Of a stretch of DNA of 64,000 bases, positions 37,363 through 45,543 are shown in pieces (position 1 is the stretch's first letter; every line of letters starts with the position of its first letter). The translations under genes were made by a program, and so were the position numbers. The notes beneath the pieces were generated by a model. It did not search any database. It saw only the letters and a program-made list of their open reading frames with translations, and had not been told where the DNA came from. The stretch covers positions 2,404,501 to 2,468,500 of the forward strand of contig NC_007912.1 in the NCBI RefSeq assembly GCF_000013665.1. The letters run 5' to 3'. Source of the stretch: Saccharophagus degradans 2-40. Its GTDB lineage: Bacteria > Pseudomonadota > Gammaproteobacteria > Pseudomonadales > Cellvibrionaceae.

Positions 37363-37650
37363 ATGAGTAATCAAAATCAATCGTTTTGGCTAACTCCCAA
37401 GGGCTTTACTGCAATGGGTTTAATCGCGTCCGTGACTTATTTTTTGCTGATGGAGCATCGTCAACATGTTGTTGAGTTTTTGCCTTACCTGATTTTACTG
37501 CTCTGCCCATTGATGCATGTATTTATGCATGGTGGTCACGGACACGGCGGTGATCATCACAACCACGATGATAAACCGGAAAGCGAATCTGAGGCTTACA
37601 AGCGTGGACTTGAAGAAGGCCGCAAACAATCCAATCATCACTCGCATTAA
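37363..37650 (+). CDS. DUF2933 small membrane protein
   Basis: A 95-residue protein with two hydrophobic helices (about 15-30 and 38-56), then a His-rich stretch (HGGHGHGGDHHNHDD) and a polar tail. The layout matches DUF2933 proteins, which recur in copper/silver resistance loci. GGAGG precedes the ATG. Metal binding by the histidines is inferred. Confidence 0.8.
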   Translation: MSNQNQSFWLTPKGFTAMGLIASVTYFLLMEHRQHVVEFLPYLILLLCPLMHVFMHGGHGHGGDHHNHDDKPESESEAYKRGLEEGRKQSNHHSH

Positions 37651-37662
37651 GGAGTTACCAAC

Positions 37663-38310
37663 ATGCACGGCGAATCCGCATACGGGTTATGGACACTGGT
37701 CATCCTTAACTCTGTGATTTTTATTTTCTTTGCTTTCAGCTTTGTTAAGCCTAAAACAAAAACCGACTGGCGAAGCCTTACCGCCTTTTCGGCCTTTATA
37801 GTTGCGTTGTTCACGGAGATGTACGGTTTCCCTTTGACGATATATTTCCTCTCGGGTTGGCTGGCTGAAAAATACCCTGGCGTCGATTTTCTTGCTCACG
37901 AGAACGGTCATTTACTCCATACGTTATTCGGATTTGAAGGAAATGCTCATTTTGACCCTCTGCATATTTTGAGTAATGTCCTAATCGTATTAGGTTTTAT
38001 ATTGCTGTCCTCGGCTTGGTCTGTTCTTCACAAAGCACAACAAACACGATCACTGGCCACTGAGGGTTGGTACGCTCGATGCCGGCACCCACAGTACGTC
38101 GCCTTTATCATGATTATGTTCGGTTTTCTATTGCAGTGGCCGACCATTCCTACCGTTGTTATGTTCCCGATTCTCGTATGGGTGTACGTCCGTTTAGCAA
38201 AGCGAGAAGAGCAAATAGCTTTAAATGAATTTGGCGAGGAATATCGTCGATATATGCACAATACGCCAGCGTGGATTCCCAATTTTTCAAAAACCACAAC
38301 AGCCCACTGA
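37663..38310 (+). CDS. ICMT/PEMT-type integral membrane methyltransferase-like protein
   Basis: A 215-residue polytopic protein. The C-terminal part carries the isoprenylcysteine-methyltransferase signature: RCRHPQYVAFIMIMFGF, then RLAKREEQIALNEFGEEYRRY. Such proteins are common in bacterial metal-resistance clusters, but no substrate is known there. AAGGAG precedes the ATG, 12 nt after the DUF2933 gene. Confidence 0.8.
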   Translation: MHGESAYGLWTLVILNSVIFIFFAFSFVKPKTKTDWRSLTAFSAFIVALFTEMYGFPLTIYFLSGWLAEKYPGVDFLAHENGHLLHTLFGFEGNAHFDPLHILSNVLIVLGFILLSSAWSVLHKAQQTRSLATEGWYARCRHPQYVAFIMIMFGFLLQWPTIPTVVMFPILVWVYVRLAKREEQIALNEFGEEYRRYMHNTPAWIPNFSKTTTAH

Positions 38311-38320
38311 GGAAATCAAA

Positions 38321-38761
38321 ATGAAAAGATATTTAGCACTTCCACTGATCGCTGTATTCATGTCAACCGCTGCTTTCGCTGCTGATACCCATGATCATAA
38401 AAATTCAGACATGTCAAAAGGCGGAATGATGATGGGGATGATGAGTCATGAGCAAATGATGGCGATGCACGACCATATGGAAAAAATGCAGTCGTTAATG
38501 AAAAACATAAAGTCAGAAAAAGACCCGAAAAAGCGTCATGCATTATTGGAAGAGCATATGCAAGCAATGCAGGATGGTATGCATATGATGAATGGAAACA
38601 TGGGCATGAGTGATGCCAAAGAAAAAATGAAAAATATGGATACCATGCAACGCATGGACATGATGGAAGAACGTATGGGGATGATGCAGATGATGATGGG
38701 TCAGATGATGGAGCACAACATGGCAGAGAAAAAAGGCACCGACCACAAACATAAAAAATAA
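38321..38761 (+). CDS. Met-rich periplasmic metal-binding protein
   Basis: A 146-residue exported protein. ATG 38321 has GAGGA upstream and gives a clean signal peptide (MKRYLALPLIAVFMSTAAFA); the longer frame overlaps the previous gene and is rejected. The mature part is rich in Met and His (GGMMMGMMSHEQMMAMHDHM, EERMGMMQMMMGQMM) in helical register, suited to binding Cu(I)/Ag(I). No enzyme motif is seen. It probably buffers copper in the periplasm. Confidence 0.75.
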   Translation: MKRYLALPLIAVFMSTAAFAADTHDHKNSDMSKGGMMMGMMSHEQMMAMHDHMEKMQSLMKNIKSEKDPKKRHALLEEHMQAMQDGMHMMNGNMGMSDAKEKMKNMDTMQRMDMMEERMGMMQMMMGQMMEHNMAEKKGTDHKHKK

Positions 38762-38812
38762 TCGGCTTATTAATACTCCTACCATCACGAATACCATAGG
38801 CGAACTACTGCA

Positions 38813-39271
38813 ATGAAAATAGAAACCTTAAGAGACTTACTGCACTGGTCCCAAGATCTACATCGTTATCTTGGTCAGTGCTTGGACCACTGCGCAGATA
38901 AAAATACCAGTGAAAGAGCAAGGCTGGTGCTCGCATATCTGGCTGACCACGAAAAACTTCTTTTACAGGTCATCGAAGGCTTTGAGGGGCTAAGTGCAAG
39001 TCAAGCGCTGAATACCTGGTGTATAGAATATCTAGACAAGAGACCCATCGATCCTCATCGACATTGCAGTGCGCCTTTTGCGGAGTTGGACTCAGAACAA
39101 ATAGTCCAACAGGTAGTTGGCATGCACGGAGAAATCATTGATTTATATCGACATCTAGCCGCACGTGTCGATACGACTGCCGCGCAAAACTTAGTCGGCA
39201 CGCTTCTTTCCATTGAAGAGCACGAATTGAAGAGGCTCGTCCAAACAACCAATCGATTTAATGATATGTGA
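38813..39271 (+). CDS. Predicted helical-bundle protein (hemerythrin/ferritin-like pattern)
   Basis: A 152-residue protein that I cannot name. It is all helical by pattern, with His/Glu/Cys placed along the helices: LHRYLGQCLDHCADK, LADHEKLLLQV, GMHGEIIDLYRHLA and IEEHELKRLVQ. This spacing recalls four-helix metal-binding bundles (hemerythrin, rubrerythrin), but the residues do not match either exactly. It has no signal peptide, so it is cytoplasmic. It sits mid-operon between the Met-rich protein and two HMA-like proteins. Confidence 0.55.
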   Translation: MKIETLRDLLHWSQDLHRYLGQCLDHCADKNTSERARLVLAYLADHEKLLLQVIEGFEGLSASQALNTWCIEYLDKRPIDPHRHCSAPFAELDSEQIVQQVVGMHGEIIDLYRHLAARVDTTAAQNLVGTLLSIEEHELKRLVQTTNRFNDM

Positions 39272-39278
39272 GGTCGCT

Positions 39279-39647
39279 ATGAGTGAAAAAGAACATCGCC
39301 TGGGTGTTTCCGAGGCAACATTGGTGGTTAGACATTTAAAACTCGTCGACATGTCAGAAGAGGTCATGACCAAAGTCGTGAAAGAAATCGATGAAATTTA
39401 CGGCCTGGATTCAGTGAGTTATGACAAGGCCTCTCACACGCTGCATATCGCTTATGACGCATCCAGAATCTGTATAGACTGTATTGAAAAAGTGTTGCAG
39501 GAAAATGCAGTAGAAGTGAGCCATGATTGGTGGACCTATTTTAAAGAGGGCTATTATCGTTTTGTCGACCAAAATGTTAAGGACAATGCGAGCACCGAAC
39601 CGTGGAGTTGTCACGGAAGTTTTACCGGATCCAATAAAAAGAAATAA
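39279..39647 (+). CDS. HMA-like small cytoplasmic protein
   Basis: A 122-residue protein. ATG 39279 is chosen, with GTGAGG at 39268; the longer frame overlaps the preceding gene. The central part reads like a ferredoxin-fold HMA domain: TLVVRHLKLVDMSEEVMTKV, then GLDSVSYDKASHTLHIAYD, then a pair of cysteines in SRICIDCIEKVLQENAV. The Cys pair is in the second helix rather than in loop 1, so it is not a standard MxCxxC chaperone. The C-terminal tail ends with one more Cys (WSCHGSF). Confidence 0.6.
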   Translation: MSEKEHRLGVSEATLVVRHLKLVDMSEEVMTKVVKEIDEIYGLDSVSYDKASHTLHIAYDASRICIDCIEKVLQENAVEVSHDWWTYFKEGYYRFVDQNVKDNASTEPWSCHGSFTGSNKKK

Positions 39648-39649
39648 TT

Positions 39650-40159
39650 ATGCAGAATATATTCTCAGACAACCAGGAATCTAATCCATGCCCAGTGTGT
39701 CAGATGACTGAAGTAAAACAGAATTTATGGCGATCTTATCGCGGATTACAATTTTGGTTTTGTTCACAGCAATGCCTGGACCGATTCATTTCACATCCAG
39801 GTTTGTATGTTGGTAGCCCCAAAACGGGTTTGCCTGAAAAGAAAAGGGGCAGGGTCGAGCATAAATCCCATCGTATTGTGTTTTCAAAATCACTGTCCGA
39901 CGACGAAGCGGAAAAATTGATGGCTGATCTTCCGAAAATGATGGGCATTAAATCCCTAAACGTCTCGGCCACGGAATTGTTGGTGATGTATGACCTTATG
40001 GAGGTGTCACTCGAAGATATTGAAAGCCAGATTTCTTTGAGTTTAGGTGGCTTTGATAGCTCTCTGATTGACCGCGTGAAACGAAGCTGGATTCATTACA
40101 CCGAAGAGTGTGAGCTGGATAATCTAGCGCACCCATCAACGACACGTGGGTGCCATTGA
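39650..40159 (+). CDS. YHS-domain protein with HMA-like C-terminus
   Basis: A 169-residue cytoplasmic protein. Residues about 10-50 form a YHS-type metal site: NPCPVCQMTEV, then FWFCSQQCLDRFISHPGLY. Residues about 75-140 (HRIVFSKSLSDDEAEKLMAD, IKSLNVSATELLVMYDLMEV) look like an HMA fold without cysteines, echoing the preceding gene. It starts 2 nt after that gene, so the two proteins probably form a pair. YHS domains occur in CopA-type ATPases and copper chaperones; a chaperone role is inferred. Confidence 0.65.
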   Translation: MQNIFSDNQESNPCPVCQMTEVKQNLWRSYRGLQFWFCSQQCLDRFISHPGLYVGSPKTGLPEKKRGRVEHKSHRIVFSKSLSDDEAEKLMADLPKMMGIKSLNVSATELLVMYDLMEVSLEDIESQISLSLGGFDSSLIDRVKRSWIHYTEECELDNLAHPSTTRGCH

Positions 40160-40190
40160 TAGGATACGATAAGGGGGCGAAGACCAAAAC

Positions 40191-40703
40191 CTAAAGTTTG
40201 CCTTCAAAATTAGGAACCGGTCGCTTAAGTGCTTCTGATTCCGTTGTTGCCTTACCATTTTTGGCAATATCTTTAAGAAGCCAGTCCATCTCCTTAATTT
40301 CTTTGCGTTGCGCCTGAATGATGCCATCAGCCAATTCTCGCACACGAAGGTCGGTAATCTCCGATCGTTCACTTGTGAGGATAGCAACGGAGTGGTGTGG
40401 GATCATCGATCTCATATAAGACGAATCTTGTACCGTTGTTTGCGATCTCACTAGAAAAAGAGCAGCAATAAATACCACTGCGCTGCCCACGTAAATCCCA
40501 ACATTAAGACTTTTCTTTTTGTGCATGGGCAACATAAAGCTCAGCATAATCACAGCCATCGCGGCACCCATCATCAATGCCATATATGTGCGAGTCTCGC
40601 TGTAAAATACGTGACTTACCTCGTAGGTGCTGAGGTATTTTAAACAAAACATAACGACGACCGAAGTGGTAATCATTAGTCCAAATCTAACGTAATGTGA
40701 CAT
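40191..40703 (-). CDS. DUF305 membrane protein
   Basis: A 170-residue protein with three or four hydrophobic helices in the first 105 residues, then a helical domain with SMIPHHSVAILTSERSEI and QAQRKEIKEMDWLL, the DUF305 pattern (HH and EI...M residues that may bind metal). TAGGAG precedes the ATG. It is the last gene of the leftward copper operon and converges with the YHS gene. Confidence 0.8.
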   Translation of the reverse strand: MSHYVRFGLMITTSVVVMFCLKYLSTYEVSHVFYSETRTYMALMMGAAMAVIMLSFMLPMHKKKSLNVGIYVGSAVVFIAALFLVRSQTTVQDSSYMRSMIPHHSVAILTSERSEITDLRVRELADGIIQAQRKEIKEMDWLLKDIAKNGKATTESEALKRPVPNFEGKL

Positions 40704-40750
40704 AGTAGTCTCCTAAATCGAAAAACGGATTTTTGAAGAAATTATTTCGG

Positions 40751-41482
40751 TTACTTAATCAACATCCAGGTACCCATCGCAATCATCATTAGATTTTCAG
40801 TTAATGATATGAACCCCAGGGGAACGTTACTGTTTCCGCCCACACAAGCACATTTCAGCTCTCTCTTGTCGATGTAAACAGCTTTAAAGACAGAAATAGC
40901 GCCAATCGTCCCGATAAATAATGCGGGTGGAGCAAATAGCCATGACGCCATTCCGGTCAACATTCCAATACCTGCGAAAGCTTCTAATAGCGCATAAAGA
41001 TAGGCATAGGGCACATACTGCATCGCTAATAAATCGTAAGTAATAAACTGCAGAGAGAAGGCATTTAAATCACGAAGTTTTTGAATGGCCAATGCACACA
41101 TGCTGAGTGCAATGAATGTCTCTAACAGGTATAGTACGTTAACGCCTTGAAATCGGCTCCAAGTTAACGCAGCTGCCATTAAAAATGTAATGCTGAAAAT
41201 GGCAATCACTGGTGTATAAGTTGTCTCCTTGCTTTCGTCTTTCGACTTGCCAAAGAATTTTTTAAGGTCGTCATATCCGCCAATTCGTTTGCCGTCAATA
41301 AAAGTTTGCGGTGTTGTATTCACATCGTGCTCTTGTTTGAAATTATCGGTTTCTTTGCGCGACGTGAGGAGGTTATCATCGACTTCGTAACCTTCACGCT
41401 TGAGCAAGTCTCGCGATTTAAGGCCGTAAGGACAAATGTGTTTATCAGTATGCATTCTGTAGAGCGTGGCGGCTTTGCTCAA
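40751..41482 (-). CDS. Glutaredoxin-MauE fusion protein
   Basis: A 243-residue inner-membrane protein. The start is TTG 41482 because a perfect AGGAGG (41488-41493) lies 5 nt upstream and gives MSKAATLYRMHTDKHICPYG; the longer frame is rejected. The N-terminal glutaredoxin-like domain (about 1-80) has HICPYG as redox site and TTPQTFIDGKRIGGYDDL for glutathione binding. Four helices of MauE/DoxX type follow, with a CACVGG pair of Cys in the last loop. It likely moves reducing equivalents to the periplasmic face. Its role in copper resistance is inferred from context. Confidence 0.8.
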   Translation of the reverse strand: MSKAATLYRMHTDKHICPYGLKSRDLLKREGYEVDDNLLTSRKETDNFKQEHDVNTTPQTFIDGKRIGGYDDLKKFFGKSKDESKETTYTPVIAIFSITFLMAAALTWSRFQGVNVLYLLETFIALSMCALAIQKLRDLNAFSLQFITYDLLAMQYVPYAYLYALLEAFAGIGMLTGMASWLFAPPALFIGTIGAISVFKAVYIDKRELKCACVGGNSNVPLGFISLTENLMMIAMGTWMLIK

Positions 41483-41678
41483 AATTGCCTCCTGTATGTT
41501 TTTGAATAATTCTAACGCTTTTAAAAAATCAAGCGCAAAACATATGCCAATTACAAATCGGAAAAAATGATAGTGAATTAAAGGGATTTTCGGCAATGTA
41601 AGCGATTATTTTGAAATAATTACAACTGCAAATGTTAAATTGACTTCATTCGCCAATTATTTTTATGATGATTTACAT

Positions 41679-42254
41679 TCAATGTTTGTGCGTATCGTCA
41701 GCGTCGTCTCTCGCGGTCAATATTTGATATTGCGCTTTTGATAAGCTTGGAAGCTTCTGTAAAAAGGCCACCATATTCCAGATTCGTTCATCGCTGTGCG
41801 TAGGTCCCCACGCTGGCATGCCAGACGCTTTTATGCCGTGTTTAATGATCCAGAATTGTCTCTTGATGGCATCGTCTCCTGAAGAATCGTCATGACTGTG
41901 CTTATGCCCGTCGGCAGAGATGCTCAAATTTGGAGGAGAGGGGTACAAGCCGATGGTAAAATCACTTTCTATTTTACCCGGCTTCAAGTGACATCCTGTG
42001 CACATGTCATTGTAATCGGCTCCACCAGCTAATAGTCGGTCAGAGAATTCCAGGTCTGTTGGGATTTCAACATCCTTTGCATCACGAGCGATGGATTTTT
42101 CACGCAGTGTTTCTAACAACCAATAAGTAATGGGAGAATGTTGTGTATCTGCGCCAATTGGATAAAGCCCCGAATAAATAAACAGCCCTCCTGCAAGGAG
42201 GGCTGTAATCACAATGAGCAGGAAACTCTTAAAAAATGCTGAAATTGATAACAT
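41679..42254 (-). CDS. Membrane-anchored monohaem cytochrome c
   Basis: A 191-residue protein: one N-terminal helix (about 8-30), then a class I cytochrome c domain with CTGCHLKPG binding haem and GMPAWGPTH providing the Met ligand. The C-terminal helix is WNMVAFLQKLP. AAGAGGGTG precedes the ATG. It lies in the leftward copA-copB operon and could accept electrons from the multicopper oxidase or support copper redox chemistry. Confidence 0.85.
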   Translation of the reverse strand: MLSISAFFKSFLLIVITALLAGGLFIYSGLYPIGADTQHSPITYWLLETLREKSIARDAKDVEIPTDLEFSDRLLAGGADYNDMCTGCHLKPGKIESDFTIGLYPSPPNLSISADGHKHSHDDSSGDDAIKRQFWIIKHGIKASGMPAWGPTHSDERIWNMVAFLQKLPSLSKAQYQILTARDDADDTHKH

Positions 42255-42267
42255 GGCACCCTCTTAA

Positions 42268-42558
42268 TTAATGTTGATGTTCGGCATGTTCGTCCTCGCT
42301 TTCATTGTCGTCGTGTGAATGCTCTAAATCGGATTCGTTTTTGTCTTTGCCATGATGCATATCTTTCATACATTTCTTCATCATGGCTTGCATGACCGGG
42401 TCGTTCATATCCATTTTGCTGTGGTCCATATCTTTCATCGCGGAACAATCCGGTTTTTCGGCGTCCTTCATATGTTCTTTCGGGTCATGCGCTTGAGCAT
42501 TCATAGCAGTCGCAACAATAGTTAAAGCCAGTAGTGGTGCGAAGGGTTTCATTTTCAT
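42268..42558 (-). CDS. Small exported Met/His-rich protein
   Basis: A 96-residue protein: signal peptide (about 1-23, ending MNAQAHD), then Met/His-rich sequence with CSAMKDMDHSKMDMNDPV and MMKKCMKDMHHGKD, and an acidic His-rich tail. The MDHSKM unit also occurs in the multicopper oxidase and CusB of this island. It is probably a periplasmic copper-binding protein. Confidence 0.75.
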   Translation of the reverse strand: MKMKPFAPLLALTIVATAMNAQAHDPKEHMKDAEKPDCSAMKDMDHSKMDMNDPVMQAMMKKCMKDMHHGKDKNESDLEHSHDDNESEDEHAEHQH

Positions 42559-42609
42559 AAAAGTTTCCTCTAAATCATGTTGTTTAATTTGTTAAGACTT
42601 CAACAGTAA

Positions 42610-43473
42610 CTAAAACCAAAACTTCAAACCCGCCAGTACTTGGGAACTGGATTTATCTTTTCCAGCGGCTTGCAGGTAATCGGCGGTATCGCCAAAAGAT
42701 CTTGACCATTCCAAACCGATATAGGGTGCAAATTGACGGCTGAATTCGTAACGAAGGCGCAAGCCTGCTGACATGTTCGTTAAGCCCGAGCCAAGCCCAT
42801 TTTCAGGGTCGTCTTTACCAAACAGGTTTATTTCCATTCTGGGCTGCAGTATCAGTCGTTGAGTGAACAAGAGTTCGTATTCCGCTTCCGCAGACAAGGC
42901 TGTTCGCCCGTCATCACCGAGATAAGCCGTGACATCAAGTTCAAACCAATAGGGAGACAGCCCTTGAAAGCCTAGCGCGAGCCACTGGCGGTCTTCACCT
43001 TCGTCATAGGTATCAATCCGCGCGCCCAGTTGAGTATCAAAATACGCATTAAAGGCTCGGCTCCACAGTACATCAGTAGAACTCTCCTCAAGGGTGCCTT
43101 CCACAATGTCCCCCTCGGTTTTTACAACCAAGCGGTTATAGGTGGTCCCATACCATGCCTGCAAATCAAATACAGTACTTTCGTATTTTTCCTGGTACTC
43201 CAGGCGATCACTGATGATTGCCCAAAAGCGATGCTCATCGGCCAGTTTCAATTGTCTGGGCCCGGGCAGTGCATAGGGCCCTTCGGTTAAGGTAAAGCCA
43301 TCCGAATAAGCGTGGGGATCGCGGGCATTATCAGGTGCTTTACCACCTTGAGCTTGCCCCATCTCGTGGGCTCCTGGATCGTGATTGCTGTGATCCATCT
43401 CTGCGTAAGCCCCACTTGCTAATACGCAAGCCAGAGAGATTTGGCATAGTTTGGTTACGGGATTTATGTTCAT
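42610..43473 (-). CDS. copB: Copper resistance protein B, outer-membrane
   Basis: A 287-residue protein. ATG 43473 overlaps the copA stop (ATGA) and gives a signal peptide ending SGAYAEM. A short MDHSNHDPGAHEMG-type metal-binding segment follows, then a beta-barrel domain of the CopB/PcoB family (DRLEYQEKYESTVFDLQAWYG, LRLRYEFSRQFAPYIGLEW), closing with a C-terminal Phe. It works with CopA in periplasmic copper tolerance. Confidence 0.92.
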   Translation of the reverse strand: MNINPVTKLCQISLACVLASGAYAEMDHSNHDPGAHEMGQAQGGKAPDNARDPHAYSDGFTLTEGPYALPGPRQLKLADEHRFWAIISDRLEYQEKYESTVFDLQAWYGTTYNRLVVKTEGDIVEGTLEESSTDVLWSRAFNAYFDTQLGARIDTYDEGEDRQWLALGFQGLSPYWFELDVTAYLGDDGRTALSAEAEYELLFTQRLILQPRMEINLFGKDDPENGLGSGLTNMSAGLRLRYEFSRQFAPYIGLEWSRSFGDTADYLQAAGKDKSSSQVLAGLKFWF

Positions 43474-45353
43474 GACACCACTACCTCGCGGAACATGCCC
43501 GCATCCATATGGAACAAGAGGTGACAGTGCCAGGCCCAACGCCCTAAATCATGTGGCGTTGTGAGAAAACTGATGCGCTGTGCGGGCTGCACCGGGATGG
43601 TGTGGCGCCGGACACGTAGCTCACCTTGATCGGTTTCCAGTTCACTCCACATGCCGTGCAAATGCATGGGGTGGGTCATCATGGTGTCGTTTTGCAAGAT
43701 AATGCGAACACGCTGGCCATGCTTGAGCGAAACGGGCGTACTTCGGCCGAATTCCAGCCCATCAAAAGACCAGCTGTAGCGCTCCATATTGCCGGTGAGG
43801 TGCAGCTCCAATTCTTTTTCGGGTACTCGGTGATCATCAAGCACACCATCGAGAGATTGTAGATCGGCAAGCGTGAGTACCTTGTGACTCACAGGGCGCA
43901 AACCTTTTTCTGCCAAGTCGCGAAGCCCGATACCCGGGTCGTCGAGGTTAGTGCGTGGCGTATCCACCCGTGCATCGACAGAAGGGCCATATTCTGTTCG
44001 AGCATGATTGACGCTGGTAGACGGCTTTGCCAGCGGATTTTGGGAACCCTGTTGCATACCGTGCATGCTGTGATCCATGGCCATACCGCCGTGCATCTGT
44101 GAGTGGTCCATTTGCGAATGATCCATCTTCGAGTGATCCATTTTTTCCATATTCATATTGCTATGGTCCATTCCCTCCATAGAGGCATCGTCGCCCATCC
44201 CTTCATGGTTCATCGCCCCCATCATGTCTTGCATGGTCAGCCACTCCACTGGGTCCAGGGTCGGCACGGGTGCGGACAGACCTTGCCGTGTAGCCAGGGT
44301 CCCTCGGGCATAACCGGTGCGATCCATGCTCTGTGCAAAAATTGTGTAGGCTTCATCATCAGGTCTTACCAGAACATCGTAGGTTTCACCGGGACCGAAG
44401 CGAAACTCATCCACGGAAACGGGCTCCACGTCCTGACCGTCTGCCTGCACAACGGTCAGTTTCAAACCGGGGATACGAACATCGTAAAAGGAATTGCTGG
44501 CGGCATTGATGAATCGAAGGCGCAGGCGCTCTCCCTTCTTAAATACGCCTGTCCAGTTCCCCGCAGGAGCCGTACCATTCATGAGGTAGGTGAGGGTAGC
44601 GGTAGATAAATCCGCCAGATCGGTGGGGTTCATGCGCATCTGGTTCCACATCTGGCGCTTGCTCAACGCCGCTTTTAATCCCTTGTCAGACACGTCGCGA
44701 GTGAAGTCAAAAAAGGTCGGCTGGTTGAAGTTGTAAGTATCCCCTTGAACTTTCAGTTTACTGAATACCTGCATCGGATCTTCATCGGTCCAATCAGAGA
44801 GTTGTACGACAAAGTCCTGATCGGCCTCGTGTCTTTCGCCTGAACGAGGCTCGATGATGAGCGCACCGTACATCCCAGTCATTTCCTGAAAGCCTGAATG
44901 ACTGTGATACCAGTAGGTGCCACTTTGACGGAGTTTAAATCGGTAAACAAAGGTTTCCCCCGGCGCAATCCCCTTAAAGCTGATACCCGGAACACCGTCC
45001 ATTTCGAAGGGTAATAAAATGCCGTGCCAGTGAATGGACGTCGGGACACTTAGCCGGTTTGTGACGCGTATCGTCACGTCATCGCCTTCGCGCAAACGCA
45101 GTGTGGGTGCGGGAATGGAGCCGTTAATGGTCGTCGCCATACGGGTTACACCGGTAAAATTCACCAGCGATTGGCCTATTTCCAGATTGATATCGGTGCC
45201 GCTGAGCACAGGGGCTGAACCCAGAGCAGTTTGAACTGATTCGCGTGCCAGCAACGCAGCAGGGGTGGTTGCCAGAACTCCGCCAACCGCGAGGCCTTGA
45301 ACAAAACGCCGACGACTCAAGGAGCCGACGAGGGGGCTAAATGGGCGATTCAT
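43470..45353 (-). CDS. copA: Copper resistance multicopper oxidase
   Basis: A 627-residue periplasmic oxidase converting Cu(I) to Cu(II). ATG 45353 is chosen; the frame reaches TTG 45368. The Tat signal is LSRRRFVQGLA. Copper ligands are in TSIHWHGILLP, GTYWYHSHSGFQ, THPMHLHGMWSE and WAWHCHLLFHMDAGM (the type 1 site has Met). A Met/His-rich insertion (residues about 395-445, repeated MDHS units) is typical of CopA/PcoA and binds extra copper. It begins the leftward operon and is divergent from copRS. Confidence 0.95.
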   Translation of the reverse strand: MNRPFSPLVGSLSRRRFVQGLAVGGVLATTPAALLARESVQTALGSAPVLSGTDINLEIGQSLVNFTGVTRMATTINGSIPAPTLRLREGDDVTIRVTNRLSVPTSIHWHGILLPFEMDGVPGISFKGIAPGETFVYRFKLRQSGTYWYHSHSGFQEMTGMYGALIIEPRSGERHEADQDFVVQLSDWTDEDPMQVFSKLKVQGDTYNFNQPTFFDFTRDVSDKGLKAALSKRQMWNQMRMNPTDLADLSTATLTYLMNGTAPAGNWTGVFKKGERLRLRFINAASNSFYDVRIPGLKLTVVQADGQDVEPVSVDEFRFGPGETYDVLVRPDDEAYTIFAQSMDRTGYARGTLATRQGLSAPVPTLDPVEWLTMQDMMGAMNHEGMGDDASMEGMDHSNMNMEKMDHSKMDHSQMDHSQMHGGMAMDHSMHGMQQGSQNPLAKPSTSVNHARTEYGPSVDARVDTPRTNLDDPGIGLRDLAEKGLRPVSHKVLTLADLQSLDGVLDDHRVPEKELELHLTGNMERYSWSFDGLEFGRSTPVSLKHGQRVRIILQNDTMMTHPMHLHGMWSELETDQGELRVRRHTIPVQPAQRISFLTTPHDLGRWAWHCHLLFHMDAGMFREVVVS

Positions 45354-45448
45354 AGTGTCGTTTTCCAAAAAATGTCATTGTTCCAAAAGCACGTTTTTAA
45401 GGTCTGGAGCGGAGATTACAGTCAGGAGTCTGTCATGGGCATGACCTG

Positions 45449-45470
45449 AAAATGACAAAGTTGTAATCTT
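45449..45470. promoter_or_regulatory. CusR/CopR-type operator
   Basis: Half-sites AAAATGACAA and TTGTAATCTT separated by two bases, close to the CusR box (AAAATGACAA and TTGTCATTTT). It lies between copA and the response-regulator gene, so it could serve both. Confidence 0.75.
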
Positions 45471-45543
45471 TAGGTCATCTTTCTGTGGGGAAAGACAGGC
45501 TATTGTTTCAATAAGATGAATGTGTAGAGACGAGGACGGTGCC

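Noticed and set aside
37517-38797. Plus and minus ORFs overlapping the His/Met-rich genes
   Set aside because: Repeat-like codons (CAT/ATG) keep all frames open; only the frames with signal peptides and ribosome binding sites were kept.
43884-44609. Long plus-strand ORFs inside the copA oxidase gene, rich in His
   Set aside because: They are frame shadows of the Met/His-rich copA region; the minus-strand product has all copper-ligand motifs.
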